From Dictyophora rubrovolvata (lineage: Eukaryota > Basidiomycota > Agaricomycetes > Phallales > Phallaceae): DNA of 64,000 nucleotides. A program made the translations under genes and the position numbers. The notes beneath the pieces were generated by a model that was given only the letters and a program-made list of their open reading frames with translations, was not told where the DNA came from and made no database searches. Shown in pieces: positions 1 through 12,400 of this stretch. The first letter of the stretch is position 1. Each line of letters starts with the position of its first letter. The stretch lies in assembly GCA_029959195.1 (NCBI GenBank), contig CP114125.1:1426001-1490000 (forward strand). Reading direction: 5' to 3'.

Positions 1-379
1 CTATCACTCGCCGAGGAGGTTTCCCTTCCCCTGAGACTCTCTTCCATATGACATGACGAACCCGGAGCGTCATTTCCGGCGCGTTTCGTCACGCGGGGTC
101 ACTCCGCAGTGCGGAACCAAATCGGTATTGATATGGCGCGCCACTGCCTGCCACATGTACTAGCTAGGAAAAACAAGGTGAAAGACGAACATTTGAGTTT
201 CGGTTTCCGACATCCACGAGGACTGTACCTGCATAGTACTCCCTGATTTTGTTTCACGGGGTACGGGCCTTCATTGCCTGATCTTGATATTGAGGATTCA
301 CGATCAATTCAGTCCGAGTGTTTCAAGGTTCCAGTTGTTGTAAAAAAAGGGTCAATACTGACGGTGATAATGACGGAGC

Positions 380-1170
380 GTAGGCAGATGAGACCGTCCG
401 TAAGTTGCTGAGGCAGCCGCCTGACAAAATATGAAACTGTTGATATACGTCAAGTTGGGGACTTGTACCACAATGTCGTCCAGAAGGGCCCGCGTCGAAT
501 GTCCCTCGTCTTGTATGTTTTCAATCCCTGCCATTATCCTGATAACCCAAGATGCCATTAGCAAGACCTTCCACGTCCAGCTTTTCCAACAGCAACCTTG
601 ATGGGACAGCCGGTAGGCAGTTTGCGCATATTATCATCTTCTTTTCGATCCATTACCATTAACCCAGGTTGTCCCATAGCGCCAATGAGTTGGTCCTCAA
701 AGAAGAATTCAGTTGGCGAAGGTAAAGTGTTGCTTGGTGATCCTAGTGCCTTTATTTCCAAATAGGAACGGGTGTCCTGTATAGGTGTAAAATACGCCTT
801 AAATCTTCAATACTAAAGAGTGTAAATAACCTTTTATTACTCCGTGAGAGAGTGTGGCGGCCGCCGGCAAGTTGTGCAGCATTTCTGAGTCGATGGGATT
901 ATAAGCCGCAACATCCAGCGGGCAATGGAGACATGACTTGATTTCGTTCAGTTCCAAAACGACGGATTGAGCTAGATAGGCGATCTGGGCGTATATCCGT
1001 GGCACATATCCCAGGGTAAAAAGTCGGGGAAGGCGAGCAGTGTGGGGACACAAAAGTGGGTCACATAAGTTACGGAATTTCGGGACATCCCGCACAGTGC
1101 GCACGAACCGAGCGGCGAGTCCTAATCGAATGTACTCTCGCGTCTCAAGGCATGGATTTCGATATTCGTT
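380..1170 (-). CDS. Hypothetical multi-exon protein
   Basis: I do not recognise the family. The minus strand shows a good open exon from an ATG near 1170 down to 841, ending in a GT donor. A 63-base intron follows, and phase 0 continues at 777 with a second exon rich in ordinary coding residues (TEFFFEDQLIGAMGQPG). A third open stretch (IENIQDEGHSTRALLDDIVV) lies at about 400-545, after a second short intron whose exact borders I could not settle. The 3' end is also unsettled. No signal peptide, membrane segment or catalytic motif is visible. It may be a real gene or the remains of one. Confidence 0.35.
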
Positions 1171-1173
1171 CAC

Positions 1174-1963
1174 GCGGCCTATGACGGGTTTTCAGGTATA
1201 AACTGTGCGAATTGCTGGCAATCTCCTGAACGCGTAAACAACGAGAGGCGCGAATTAAATCGCTTCAAAGTAAGTTTAAACTTAACCTCTTGTTCAATTT
1301 GAGAAATATAGATTAGTATTTTCGAATTAAGGACATCGTGGATATGTCCTCTTGTCGAATCTAAGGCATTTGGGTACTATGTGAACTCATTTTTTTCCCC
1401 TTGCTACTTTCCCACAACATACAACCTCCTATCAGTCCTATGAGCCTATAGTGTTCATCCTAAACACTTTGTATTTGCCTCCTATTACTCCATTGATTGT
1501 CTCACATGCCTCTTTTCTATTTTCCCTGTAGACTTGTTTACCCCTTCATGTGTATAAATAAAGGGCTCTTTTAGCCAAATATCCCTATGAAATTCAACCG
1601 GGTGCCCATCTACTTCTTCTTAGTTTTCCTTTGTTACTCCACTTGTGCAAACAAGCCGTCGCCAGGACTCAAGGTATCAAGTCCAATCTAGTAATTCGCC
1701 AGAGAAACCTTTGAATGTTTTGCCTTCGACAAAAGGACCTCAAGTAACTCTGCCTTGCACTTCCATAGACTTTAATATTTAGGACATCATTCACACGCTA
1801 CAAGGGGGTAAAACCAAGTTGCGATCAAAGAATATCTCGCCCTAAGACTTAGGCTACCAACCTGCACTTTTTGACGAACTCCACCAGCCGGCGGGAACCC
1901 AATCTGTCTGCAGTGCCGAGCAACTTCGATCCAACTCCACAAGGAAAGCAAAAGGAAGAAATC
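1174..1963. other. Intergenic stretch, no gene seen
   Basis: AT-rich spacer between two genes pointing away from each other. A TATA-like stretch (tataaataaa) lies near 1552. Nothing else could be supported. Confidence 0.5.
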
Positions 1964-2560
1964 ATGGCAACGTGGAATCCCCCAGGAAATGTGGTTACGG
2001 CCCGGATCATGCCTGTCAATGGCTCAACGTCATTGTCGACAGCCACCAACGTCGTTTCCCCCCAAATGAGGAACACACAGGAACCAACCGACTCAAAACG
2101 ATCTCTTATAAGATCTCCAACAACTACTACAGCCGGTCTATCACCAGTGTTCCCCTGTTCCGAGGACGATTACGCTCCAGGCCTGTACGTCCGGCTTGCC
2201 TATAATGCTTGGAAATGCCTTTCCAGGACACCCTCAAAACCAAAAGTCTTCTGTGGCACTGTCTTATCCTCAAAACACAGTCTGAAGGACCACATCAACC
2301 GTCTTCATGCTGCGGAGAAGAGGGAGCTCATCAGGAAAAGGTCTCTTGGGCTTCAGAGGGCCGTGGCAAGGGCCGTGGCAATCCCTAAAGAAGCGATAGG
2401 AGTCTTTGTGTGTGAGCTCCCGGATTGTGGGTATTTGAAAAAGTATGGAATGAAGTGCCATATTATTGGTTATCAGGTTGATAGACAAAAGCAAATCCAT
2501 ATACGCGACTATCATAGGCTTCGTGAGTCCGGCTCCGCTAACAGAGAAGGGAAGGTGTAG
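1964..2560 (+). CDS. Small protein with C2H2-zinc-finger-like motifs
   Basis: Single-exon frame of about 198 residues counted from the first ATG, at 1964; the frame is open further 5' but without an ATG. The N-terminal third is Thr/Ser/Pro rich and looks disordered. The middle holds a C followed by 12 residues, H, 4 residues, H (KVFC...SLKDHINRLH), the right half of a C2H2 finger, but its first Cys is not at the usual 2-4 spacing. A second candidate (CELPDC ... HIRDYH) follows near the C-terminus. A basic stretch (KRELIRKRSLGLQR) lies between them. This suggests a DNA- or RNA-binding role, but the fingers are irregular and it could be a degenerate or non-zinc protein. No partner is evident from neighbours. 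Confidence 0.5.
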   Translation: MATWNPPGNVVTARIMPVNGSTSLSTATNVVSPQMRNTQEPTDSKRSLIRSPTTTTAGLSPVFPCSEDDYAPGLYVRLAYNAWKCLSRTPSKPKVFCGTVLSSKHSLKDHINRLHAAEKRELIRKRSLGLQRAVARAVAIPKEAIGVFVCELPDCGYLKKYGMKCHIIGYQVDRQKQIHIRDYHRLRESGSANREGKV

Positions 2561-3299
2561 GGCCGATGATTCAAAATCTGCATAAAATGTGTTTTTTTTT
2601 AGTTTTCAGTCAATGGTTGTGTAACGCGACACACAATAATCGCTTCTTTGTGTCAATGGTAGGGCAGTCAGTACGAAATACATCTCTGAAGCCTCAAAAC
2701 AAGAGGTTTATATAAGTACTCAATCACAAAACCAAAAGGGAAAGCGAACACATTAAGTTATAACGGGAATTTTACCAGTTCAATCGTGTCCAGGATGAGT
2801 AAATAATCGATCAGGGATATGGAAGGCTTTTCACGGCTAAATGGGGTGGGACTGAGGTCAAACTCATAGGACCCTCGTCTTATAAAATTACAACAGACGT
2901 ACTTAATCAACTCTGCCGCTACAGCATCGTAGGATTAGTTGTCCCCACCAACGAGACAAGCTTGTGGGTTAACTGCAACTGTCCAATCCTCAGTATTTGG
3001 TTTTACATCGCATAAGTTTTGCTAAAGAGAAATCCAATAAGAAACGTAAGATGGATAAGGATCAAAGAAGAGAAAAACTGTCGTATCTGCCCGAACTCAT
3101 AAAGGAAGGCCGTAAGGCTGCAGATTCACAAGCGCTCGGCGACACCAGCTGTTGCCGGCATCACCACAAGATTCCAATTAGAGCTCCGACAAGGCCTGAA
3201 AATAGCCGCTCTCTTGAAACCAACGTCGGGGAGAATGCCCGGACACGATAGGAATTCATCGATCTCAACCTCGACTGCAACAACAACAAGACAAGACAA
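2561..3299. other. Intergenic stretch upstream of the peptidase
   Basis: About 740 bases with one 84-codon open frame that lacks a convincing start and has poor codon character. Probably promoter and 5' leader of the downstream gene. Confidence 0.4.
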
Positions 3300-4260
3300 A
3301 TGACCACTCAAGAAGATTCGTTTGGCACGTACACCGAAGGGCACATTGCTTTCACCTACCAAGGAGAGACGTTCAAAACGTACTACAGACTGTACGGCAC
3401 TTTGGAAGGCTGTACTCACAATCCTCTCATAGTATTGCATGGTGGACCTGGTCTTATCCTCAATTACCTCCTTCCGCACGCAGACCTCGTCAAGAAGTTT
3501 TCAATCCCTGTCATATTTTACGATCAACTAGGAAATGGACAATCTACTCATTTGAAGGAGAAACCCAAGACATTCTGGACCTTCGAGCTATTCATGGATG
3601 AATTGGACAATCTTACCCGTCATTTCGGCGTCCAAGGTTCATTTGACCTTTACGGTCATTCATGGGGAGGCTGTTTGGGTGTCGAATATGCTATTCAAAG
3701 GCAGAGACCCGGTCTCAAACGTTTGGTTCTTGCGAATTCTTTGGCGGCGGGTGCTTTGTGGGGGAAATCCACTATGCAACTCTTGGAAAGTTTTCCGCCG
3801 GATGTCGTGGAAGGTATAAAAGCTGGGATGAAGGATCCAGCAAGGTACTATGAAGCGTTGAAGGTCTTCCATGCCAAGCATGGATGTACCGTGAAGCCGT
3901 TGCCTGCAGTATACGTCGAGACATTTGAGACTGTTTTTGGTCCAAATGGCGATACTACCGTTTCGAGCGCCCCGTAAGTGCTTGGCTTACAATTATGTCG
4001 AATGTATTGATGATTCACTATTCACAAGGATTCTCAACAATTGGTCCTGCATCGACAGGCTTCATAACGTCAAAGCGGTAACGCTTGTTATAAACGGACG
4101 TTTAGATATCGGGCAGGATTTCGTTTGTTCGCCGTTCTTTTACAAAATAAACAAATGCAAATGGGTTCGATTTGAAGAGTCCAGTCATATGTCTTTCTGG
4201 GAGGAGCGCGAGAGGTATATGGAAGTTTTGGGCGGGTTTTTGACAGAGAATCTGGAGTGA
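3300..4260 (+). CDS. Proline iminopeptidase-type alpha/beta hydrolase (MEROPS S33)
   Basis: Two exons, 3300-3973 and 4029-4260, joined by a 55-base GTAAGT...AG intron, give about 301 residues, the usual length for fungal proline iminopeptidase or L-amino-acid amidase proteins. The oxyanion-hole motif HGGPG is at residues 47-51 and the nucleophile elbow GHSWGG at 119-124 (Ser121). After the intron come the acid strand (VINGRLD) and the catalytic-His region (SSHMSFWEERERYMEV). All three triad positions are present, so the enzyme is probably active. The family cleaves N-terminal proline or other amino acids from peptides, or amino-acid amides. There is no signal peptide, so a cytosolic location is likely. 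The substrate cannot be read from sequence. Confidence 0.9.
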
Positions 4261-5047
4261 CTGGGATATTGAGATCTACGGACATTGTTCTACTGGATAA
4301 ATGGTGATAAGTGTATGTCGAATATGACTAATAAACTGGAATCTATATAGGTATTCAACGTTCCATCGCAATGCACGTTGAACATCTCTGGAGTACTCCG
4401 ATGTCGAGCCATATATCATACGGCGTATTTGTAATAGCCGACATATTAACATCTTACAGATCCACGCCATTTCTTCAGCCCATTATCACAAATGACAATT
4501 GACGTCCCGCATTTTACATAATTTCCTAGATCTATTCGGAAATTGTGTTTTAAACATAGGTTATACCCACCGGACGAACCACACCCCATAAGTCTCTCGT
4601 GCGCGCACTACTTGTCTGATCACTCGACGGCGACGTGATGGTGCGAATGACCGTGATTAATCGCGATTGTCCAACGGGTGAATAATTTTCACTCCGACAT
4701 TCTTGCAACTTGACGTGCTCGATCATATAACCAATGGAATAAAATGCGTGAAAAGGTGCGATACATTCTATGACAATGTTTAGGTTAATGAATGAAAGTA
4801 TCGGCGGTGCAGAACACAAAATATAAGAGAAATGATGATGTATTTTACGAAGTAAAATACGTAATATATATATATCAAACAAATAAGAAGACGAAGGAGG
4901 AAATGTCCGGAGGACAAAGAAATGAATCTCTAAGATGCATGAAAGAAGGAAACTGCGCGTGACAGATAATGATGTAATCTATAAGGTCGAGGTGAATAAA
5001 GGAAGGTAAAAATAGAACGAGACAAGACGTGTAACTACACAAAGTAT
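4261..5047. other. Intergenic stretch between convergent genes
   Basis: AT-rich, with a short (AT)n run near 4863-4874. Several open frames of 60-110 codons show no coding character. Probably the 3' flanks of two genes that face each other. Confidence 0.5.
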
Positions 5048-6354
5048 TCACATTTGACAAGCATGTCTGTCTATTACTTTCTGTATCTCAGGAATGTCAT
5101 CAATCGGAACCTTGCTATAACTTTGGGGGATCTCGATGCCCGGGTAACCGTTCGTGTCCAATTCAAGGGAACTTTGAAGCCACCTTTCAGGAGAAATTAA
5201 CTTGTGGAGGGAATAAAGTAGAATTTAAACACTTACAACTTGAGTTCTTCAAGCTTGTACTATTTGTGAAACAAGTAACTGTGCAATATCTCGTCGATAT
5301 AAGACCAGAAGCTTGTCTGTACAGAGTCGACATTGTGGGCGCAGCGAATTGGGCGCTGTAAGAATAAAAAAAGGATCGATTAGTCTGGACTAAAACTACG
5401 GTAACGTACATACCAGAAGGGCTAGTCGTTGCAGGAATTCTACTGTAATGGTGAAGTCACACTTGTTGGCAAGACAGCGCAAGGATGGTGATATGCCATT
5501 TGGGAATATCGGAGGCAAATGGCATATCGAAGGTATCTTTTTGCTTCTTCCCAAAGATTGTTCGGGCTGGGAGAATATATTCGTGATTAGCACCAATAAT
5601 GGAGAGAGCAATACATACTGCTTCTTTAATATGATAACGAGTTCTCGCCGCGACATCGCTCACTTTCGAAGTGAAAATGTTAGCGTGGTTGACATTAGTG
5701 GGAGCTGGAAGGTCATTGACATGACCATCTTGCATTGTCGCCTGAGGAAAAAAATGTCACAAAGACAATATGGTAGCAGGCCAGAATAGTCATCATACCA
5801 GTCTGTGACTCGGCAAAAAGGGAGAGAGTGTTAGCCTCCAAACATATGCGCTGATATTCACACTCAAGCTTTGCGAGATAGAATACGCTGTATCTTGCGA
5901 AGACAGAGCAGCACACACTAATCGGTGCGTAACTAAGGACTGGGCGTAGTGGGAGACCTCGTGCTCAAAGGGACTTGTCTAAAACAAATGTGTCAATGGG
6001 ATAGGCCTTTGCATAATAAAAGCAGGCATCATTTTAAGTACATACCGCGGCCCAATCAACGATGTCCTCTTCAAGATCCGTCAGGAGTGGATATTTAGGT
6101 TTCATTTGCGTGAGGGCGCGGCGACGACGTGCAACAAATAATGTAGGATCATCGTCGCTATCCGAGTCGCTTTCAGGATCAGGACTCGTCTCAATATGGG
6201 GGAGTTTGCCACTGATCACAGATTCACCATCTGATGCATCGTCGACATTTGGCGCTGCCGGTGGTGTGACGTTCCTTTCTTCAGCTTGTATACCCTCAGG
6301 GCTCCGCACGCGACCACTGCCCGTTGTTTCGTCATAACGGTAGGAAGAAGTCAT
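5048..6354 (-). CDS. Hypothetical protein, multi-exon
   Basis: Unrecognised. Start ATG at 6354 (MTSSYRYDETTG). The first exon is acidic and Ser/Asp rich (SDSDSDDD), followed by a basic RRRR stretch, and ends after DIVDWAA at a GTATGT donor. Further exons can be joined in frame: THRL/LECEYQRICLEANTLSLF, then DGHVNDLPAPTNVNHANIF, then a segment ending VEFLQRLALL, and finally WLQSSLELDTNGYPG to a TGA at 5048. Introns are 50-65 bases. One join near 5290-5350 needs an intron to pass a TAG; otherwise the gene would be interrupted there. The central part looks helical. No enzyme motif, signal or membrane span is visible. A nuclear scaffold role is possible but is only a guess from composition. Confidence 0.55.
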
Positions 6355-6483
6355 AGAAGTTGAACAGGGTGTGAAAGTAAGGCTAAGAAGATGGATTCGC
6401 AGGCCTGTGGCATTCAAGGACTGATGATTTTATATGAAGCAACTGGACAATACGTAGTGTCCACAATGCAGGCTCTCAGGGAT

Positions 6484-6510
6484 CCCTTCCCTTCCCTTCC
6501 CTTCCCTTTC
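6484..6510. repeat. (CCCTT)n short tandem repeat
   Basis: About five tandem copies of a CCCTT unit, at the head of the segment homologous to the inverted copy near 53.3 kb. Confidence 0.8.
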
Positions 6511-6830
6511 ATCAACCAACACAAGGAGCCTCTTGTTTTATATCTATTGACTCAGCTTTATTCCACTGATAAAATCTTTACATCATCATGTCTCCATTTG
6601 ATTCCTATGCACCGCTGCCTATGAAAACGTCCCACGACATACTTCTGAATTTAAGTGGGGACAACCAAGAAAATATCCCCATACACGAATAGTGGGTTCA
6701 AGGAAGGCCCGACGTCTGTTCAAAGTCGCAGTTGAATGAAAAATGAGGCGGTCAGGACAGACCAAGAGTGTAAAACGCCGCTTACTCATAAGCGCGGGTT
6801 GCGTTCATTGGGCGCTCCTCCTCGTGGACA
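6484..6830 (+). pseudogene. Decayed copy of the small basic ORF at 52972-53241
   Basis: This stretch matches the reverse complement of about 52970-53345 along its length: the CT-rich leader, a shared leader (catcaaccaacacaagga versus ...aagaa), the sequence just before the start, and the coding part. The ATG at 6588 opens MSPFDSYAP, matching MSTFYSYAP in the other copy, but the frame stops after about 34 codons and further in-frame stops follow through the Arg/Lys-rich region. The nucleotide match fades after about 6830. It is therefore a broken, inverted, distant duplicate of that gene, lying about 46 kb away. Confidence 0.7.
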
Positions 6831-7493
6831 TTATCAACATGGGCCAGTAATGGAAATTGTCAGTCAAACAAAGCCACGTCTCATCATTATTACGAGAGTG
6901 ACTTACGATTAGTTTAGATTCAACTCGGACAAACACGAACTATGTTGCATAGGATCCAAACCAGGCGAATTCTTCTTCGAAATTGAACCAGCACGCCATC
7001 TGGATTCTGCAAGCGCTGCTTACTCGGCCTGCGGATAGTCTCTACATGATTAAGTATATCGAAAAAAAGATTACACCTGGTCTTAAATCAGCCGAGACTA
7101 ATCAGTGAGAAGAATTTCGCTTCTTCTCTGACAATACTCTGAGCTGATCCCAATCTTGATAGGGTTGAGTCACGAAGTGAATTTTCATTATGCATCGCTT
7201 TTTTTCAGGATGGACAGAAACTCCTAAAATTCTAAGCATATCGATCGGAAACTCGACGTTTCTTGTATACATATAGCTGACGTTGATCCCGGCGACACGC
7301 TGAGCGACATTCGAAAATACATCTCTTCCGAGCTCTTCGATGCGGCGAAGACACTCGATGAAGAGCTTGGAATAGATTGGCGCCTAGAGCTGTCAAGGTG
7401 TTACGGAGCGTATTGCTGGACCGAGTGGCAGCGTTACAGGTATTTTTTCACTCTCATTGTGTAGAAACTTGCATTTGCTTATAACTTTTTCTA

Positions 7494-8554
7494 AGCTAAA
7501 TTATTTAACTATGCCGTTAAGACAAAAGTGGACGCGCTTCGTTCTACTGGGAAACTAGATCACCCCTTCTGGGATAGGATTGTTTTCAATAAAGTCAGTA
7601 TATTATATTTTGCTTGTCTTTACTCTATCTAGTATGTTACTCTACATTGCAAAAGCGTCTTTTTTTCGTTTTCGTTTTGACCGTGGTGCACCCGTTGAGA
7701 CTGTCCTTTCTCGCAGATAAAATCATCCATGGGCGGAAACCTTGCCATAGTGCTATGTGGTTCCGCAGTCACGTCTCCAGATATACTTGATTTTGCTCAA
7801 GTTGTGCTGGGATGTCGAGTGGTACAACGGTGTGTCTTCAAAATTTAAATCCATGTCTTTCATTTATGTTACCATGTTTCTTAGGGTGTTTGAACTCTGG
7901 TTCAGATACATACGTAGGGAACGTTTCTTAATTCGAAAATATACAGGTATGGCTTGACGGAAACGTTCGCACTTTCGTGTTGGGTGTTACCGTACGACCC
8001 TTCCGGATCGTTTACCATAGGACCAGTAGTTTCATTTTCCGAAGCCAAGCTAATTGATGCTCCAGAGCTGGGATATTTTGTGCAATCTCAAAAGAAGTTA
8101 AGTATCACCGGTTCTACCGAAGAAGACTCGGGCGCGTTCCGGCCTCGTGGTGAATTGTGCTTGCAGGCTGCGCCTGGTGGGAGGTGCCCGGGGTATTTTA
8201 AAGGTCTATTGTCTACTGCGCCGAGGCTGATCATACCGGATCTGATTTTCCATGCTATTTTGCCGATAGACCCAGAAAGTACGAGGTATACGTTTGACTC
8301 CGAGCAATGGATTCATACAGTCGACATTGCCGAGTGGGATGAGTGTGGAAGGTTTAGGATTATCGGTCGTCAGAAAGTATGTACCAAAAGTGGAAAAATA
8401 AACTCAAAGCTTATCGTTTCCCTTTCATTTACAGAATATCATCAAACTCACGCAAGGCGAATTCGTGACCCTTGAAAGGGTGGAGACTTTGTACAGCGCT
8501 TCGCCAGTTCTGTCGCAATTGTTCCTATACATCGATATGACCAAAGAAATTTGA
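7494..8554 (+). pseudogene. Truncated long-chain acyl-CoA synthetase remnant
   Basis: Four segments join in frame: about 7498-7593, 7717-7829, 7947-8376 and 8435-8554. They match the second half of long-chain fatty-acid CoA ligases (AMP-binding superfamily). Landmarks are VDALRSTGKLDHPFWDRIVF, IVLCGSAVTSPDILDF, YGLTETFALS, RGELCLQAAPGGRCPGYFKG, and RIIGRQKNIIKLTQGEFVTLE. The first half, including the Thr/Ser-rich P-loop that binds ATP, is not found upstream. The frame also ends soon after the hinge-lysine region, about 100 residues short of the usual C-terminus. Some usually constant residues are altered (for example GSAVTSPD in place of GSAPLSP). I read it as a non-functional fragment, though it may still be transcribed. 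Sequence at 7280-7440 is open but does not resemble this family. Confidence 0.75.
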
Positions 8555-9462
8555 ATGTCGAGACGAGACTTGCGAAATCGCGTTCTCTACTTCGCATTAC
8601 ACCGTAGTTTCCCCAAAATCGTTAGTTGGAATAAATTGTGCTGTCGATATTCCCAACCTGACGGGTGAATAATATCCTTGCGAAGAAATTATCCTTGAAT
8701 TTGCCTCATACCAGTCACGATCAAGAAGATATGACACTTGGGAAGTGGGTTCTCAGGCGAAAAATCTCCTAACAGGGTCACTCGATAGAACAAAAGATGT
8801 ACATTTTGATATACCATATCATGCGTGAACTTCTTGACACCATGTTGATCACCTCATGTTGATGAACATCGCCGTGCGCAGGTTTCGTCCTCGGGTGCAA
8901 AAAAAATCTGTTAGCCAATTGAAAAAGATAGAAGAGGCAATAAGATCCCTGGCGTGTTCAACTTCGAATGAACCTGGATTGTCCACAGTTCACTATTGTT
9001 GTTATTTTGGGTCCAACTGTCACCTTACACGCGGATACGGCATAGCACCAGGCACACGGTGTTTTCTTGGGCGTAAAGTCCGAAAACATATTTGGGACAA
9101 AAAAATATGTATCTATTATATTCCGAATGGAAAATGACCCTAAGTAACCTTTTCAGCATGATATGGACTGACAATTGTGCATGCTTATCGTCATTACCCC
9201 TACAGGAAAGTTCTTATTGTTCTCATCGATATCGATGACGAAAACCTGTTTTCAATTTTGTTGTTCGGTGGCATATCACCTTCCGAGCTTCGTTTCTGGT
9301 GTCCGAGTCTTGAGACCGTAGATGTTACGACGAGTGACTAGTGACGCGGACGCACATGCCAGTGACACGCGTCATCAACTTGCGCTCATTTCTCGTTCCT
9401 CCCAAGTTCATCCTCAAGGTATAAAAGACACGACTTTGCATAGGTAAGTTCCCCAGTTAACC
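8555..9462. other. Intergenic region with promoter of the FunK1 gene
   Basis: No convincing gene; one 93-codon frame at 8856 lacks coding character. The last 120 bases hold a TGACGCG / ACACGCGTCA cluster at 9349-9375 and a TATA box (TATAAAAG) at 9420-9427, about 36 bases before the kinase ATG. Confidence 0.5.
9420..9427 (+). promoter_or_regulatory. TATA box of the FunK1 kinase gene
   Basis: TATAAAAG lies 36 bases upstream of the ATG at 9463. Confidence 0.55.
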
Positions 9463-12400
9463 ATGTCTATCACAATCAAAGACACTCCGCCTAAAACTCC
9501 CTCTCATTCCATAAATCCTAGCTCTAGAGCAACCGCAAAAGATGTCATGCAGGCCGTAAAACAGGACTTGGATGGCTCTGTCGTTCTAACATCTAGTGAT
9601 TTTTTCTTGCGCAATATCCTTGACATAAACAGCACGCCTGGGGATCCTTTGCCGGATTTGTTGGAAGCCGTGTATAAAAAACACTACTCTGAGGGACGCC
9701 GCCGATGGCGTGACTTTCCTATGGGCAACCAATTGGAAGATACTTTCTATGGGCCCTTTGTCCGCTTGGCCAATGAAATCGCCGAGAAAACTGTTCAAAC
9801 CTTTCCTAACGACAAGCACACAGTCAGAGGCAAGTGGATCGATTGCCATTCCATTTCCCCGACGAAGACTACCGACTCGGTGGCCGATATACGACCGGAT
9901 TGCGCTTTTGTTCCAAACGCAGATTTAGTATTGGATCTGAGAAAACGGTATTCTTCTTTGAAAGGAGATGTTTGTCACTCTTTCTCTTTCTCTTTCACCA
10001 GGCGACTGATAACACAAATAGATGGCAGCCGGCTCAGACGACAACAAGGTACATGGCCATTTTCCTCTCCTAGCAAATAGCTGAATTGTGCTTAATCCTT
10101 ACCTTCCCATTGTTTACAACCATTGAACATCATGTAACAGGAGCAAGTCGAAAAGGTAGATTCCGTTTATTATGATGTTGAAGATTGTTAATTGAGATCT
10201 TCATACCTATTTAGGTTCGTCAGCTTTGGTGGAGCCAGATCGTCGTCGCGGTCGAAATGAAGAGAGCCAAGAAGGAAAACCCGTCGGATCAGGATGCTCA
10301 ATACCGCGGAGCCTTACCCCAGCTTTGCGGGTACATTCGACAAGTCTTTCGGCAACAGCTAGACAGACGGTTTGCCTTAGGCATCACCGTCTCTTTCGAG
10401 AACATCGCCGTCTGGCTCTGTGACAGATCTGGAGTGCTTGGGATGTCCAAAGTTTGTAATATCCACAGCGTCAGTGCATAGTTTGTCATTCCCTCTTAAC
10501 TATTCCTTCTGATTAGTGCAACAGGATCCAAGGACTTTTGTCCGCATAATTAGCGCCGTGTCTCATCTTCCGAGTTATCGGCTGGGATATGATCCTACTA
10601 TGCAATTGTATGACTTGTCTCTCAAAAGATTTCAATTTTCACACCAAATCCCACGGTCGAAATCCAATCCTCCGCCACAATTAGCCGAAAGCAAATGGTC
10701 GTTGACTGTAACGGATAACCGGGATTCAAACCTGCGCCAACCAGTGATTCGCCAAGTCATTCTTGATGGACCACCGTTGTTGGCCCGTAGCGCCGAGGTG
10801 ATGAACGGTCGCGCTGTCCAAGTACACCAAGGTTATTTGAAAGAGGATTCAGAGAAATTCTACAGGGTAAGCGTCAAGGTTTTTTCCATGGAATAACACG
10901 CTTACATTCATGGACTGCAGTCTCCGTTAGTGATAAAGACGTCCTGGCAACCATCAACGAAGATCAAACCCGAAGGGTCCCTTTCTTTTGAAGCCTATTT
11001 TTATAGTTTGATTCCCGCCTTCAGAGACCGAGTTCTCGCAGCCTCTGTCGTAATGGCTAACGATGGCTGGGGTGATACTCACGACGTCGGTGATACTATT
11101 GCTGTTTCCGTTTCAACAATGAGTTATGTTCGCAAACATGCTCAAGCGGACATCAAGACAACTACAGAAATTAACCGTAAGATCAGGGAGTCGTTAAGTA
11201 GGAAAGAAGACTTGGACGAGACAAAAGAACCCTTAGCGTTTTTGGCATTTGGCAATGCTACGACTGTTTCAAGTGATCATCTATATTTTGCGCAGGACCC
11301 TTCGGGATTGGCCGACCGACTTCAGACAAGGATCGTTTTGAATGTTTGGGGCTATCCGTTGAAATTCTTTACGTGCCGGGAGGAGTTGCTTAGGAATATT
11401 AAACACACGATTGAAGGTCAGTTTTATTGATTTCGTTGATGTGTTCAATAAAATAACGATAACTGTAGATCATTTAAAAATGTTTGAATCTAAGGTCTTG
11501 CATAGAGATCTGAGCGATGGGAACATCATCATGCAGCCGATGCAGCCAGTGAAAGGAGTTAATATCTACGACTTAGTTTCTCAAACGACCGGAAAATTGA
11601 TTGATCTCGACCATGCGAAAGGAGCTAAAAAGAAGAAGACCGTTGGAAACTTGGCTCCGTCGTCAGACATTGTCAAAGTTCACATGCCTTTTCTCAGGGC
11701 CGTCCATAATATTCAAATCACAGAAGATGCTGTAGCACGTGCACTGAAATTTCTACCTTTACAAGCGGTCAGTTATTGTGAAGCTGCAATACGGTTTGAT
11801 GTTATGAAATCGGATACGGAAGGCAGCTGGACTGCAGAGGATCTCGGATGGAATGATGTGGTATAAAAAATGTCCTCCAAATACATATTCATCAACTAAT
11901 CACATGCAGGGACCACAACCGGATTTTGACTCACATACTCCCGACGTTGTAAAACGAACGGTAATCTCCTTCCATATTTCATATCGACAAAACGTTTATA
12001 TTGTCTCCTTAGGGCACGATTCCTTTCATAAGCCATCGGTTGATGACAAAAGAACCGGACCTTCATAACGCTATCCATGACATGGAGTCATTGTTTTGGG
12101 TTCTTATTCATATATGCCTCATTAGAGAGTCCGGAGGCGGGCATCGATGGAAAGATCTTCCTGAGGAACCGACAACATCTGGGTCACCTGTGGGACCTCG
12201 GCCTGAAGACCCCAAAACGCCTGAAAAACCTAAAACGCCTAAACCTGAAACGCCTGAAGAGCGTAAAAGGCGGGAAGAGCGTGAAAGGAAAGCCCTTATC
12301 GGAGAACTTTTTTACTCTGATCAGAAATCCATTAGTTCAGAAAAGGCGGTTTATTTCAACCCGAACTCAAACGCGCGTTTCGAATACTTACTCGACCACA

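Noticed and set aside
2997-3251. 84-codon open frame upstream of the peptidase
   Set aside because: No ATG at its head, basic low-complexity start, no family features; more likely leader sequence.
4550-4882. 110-codon minus-strand frame
   Set aside because: Starts without a good ATG and reads as AT-rich non-coding sequence.
8856-9137. 93-codon frame before the kinase
   Set aside because: No splice partners, motifs or codon character of a gene.
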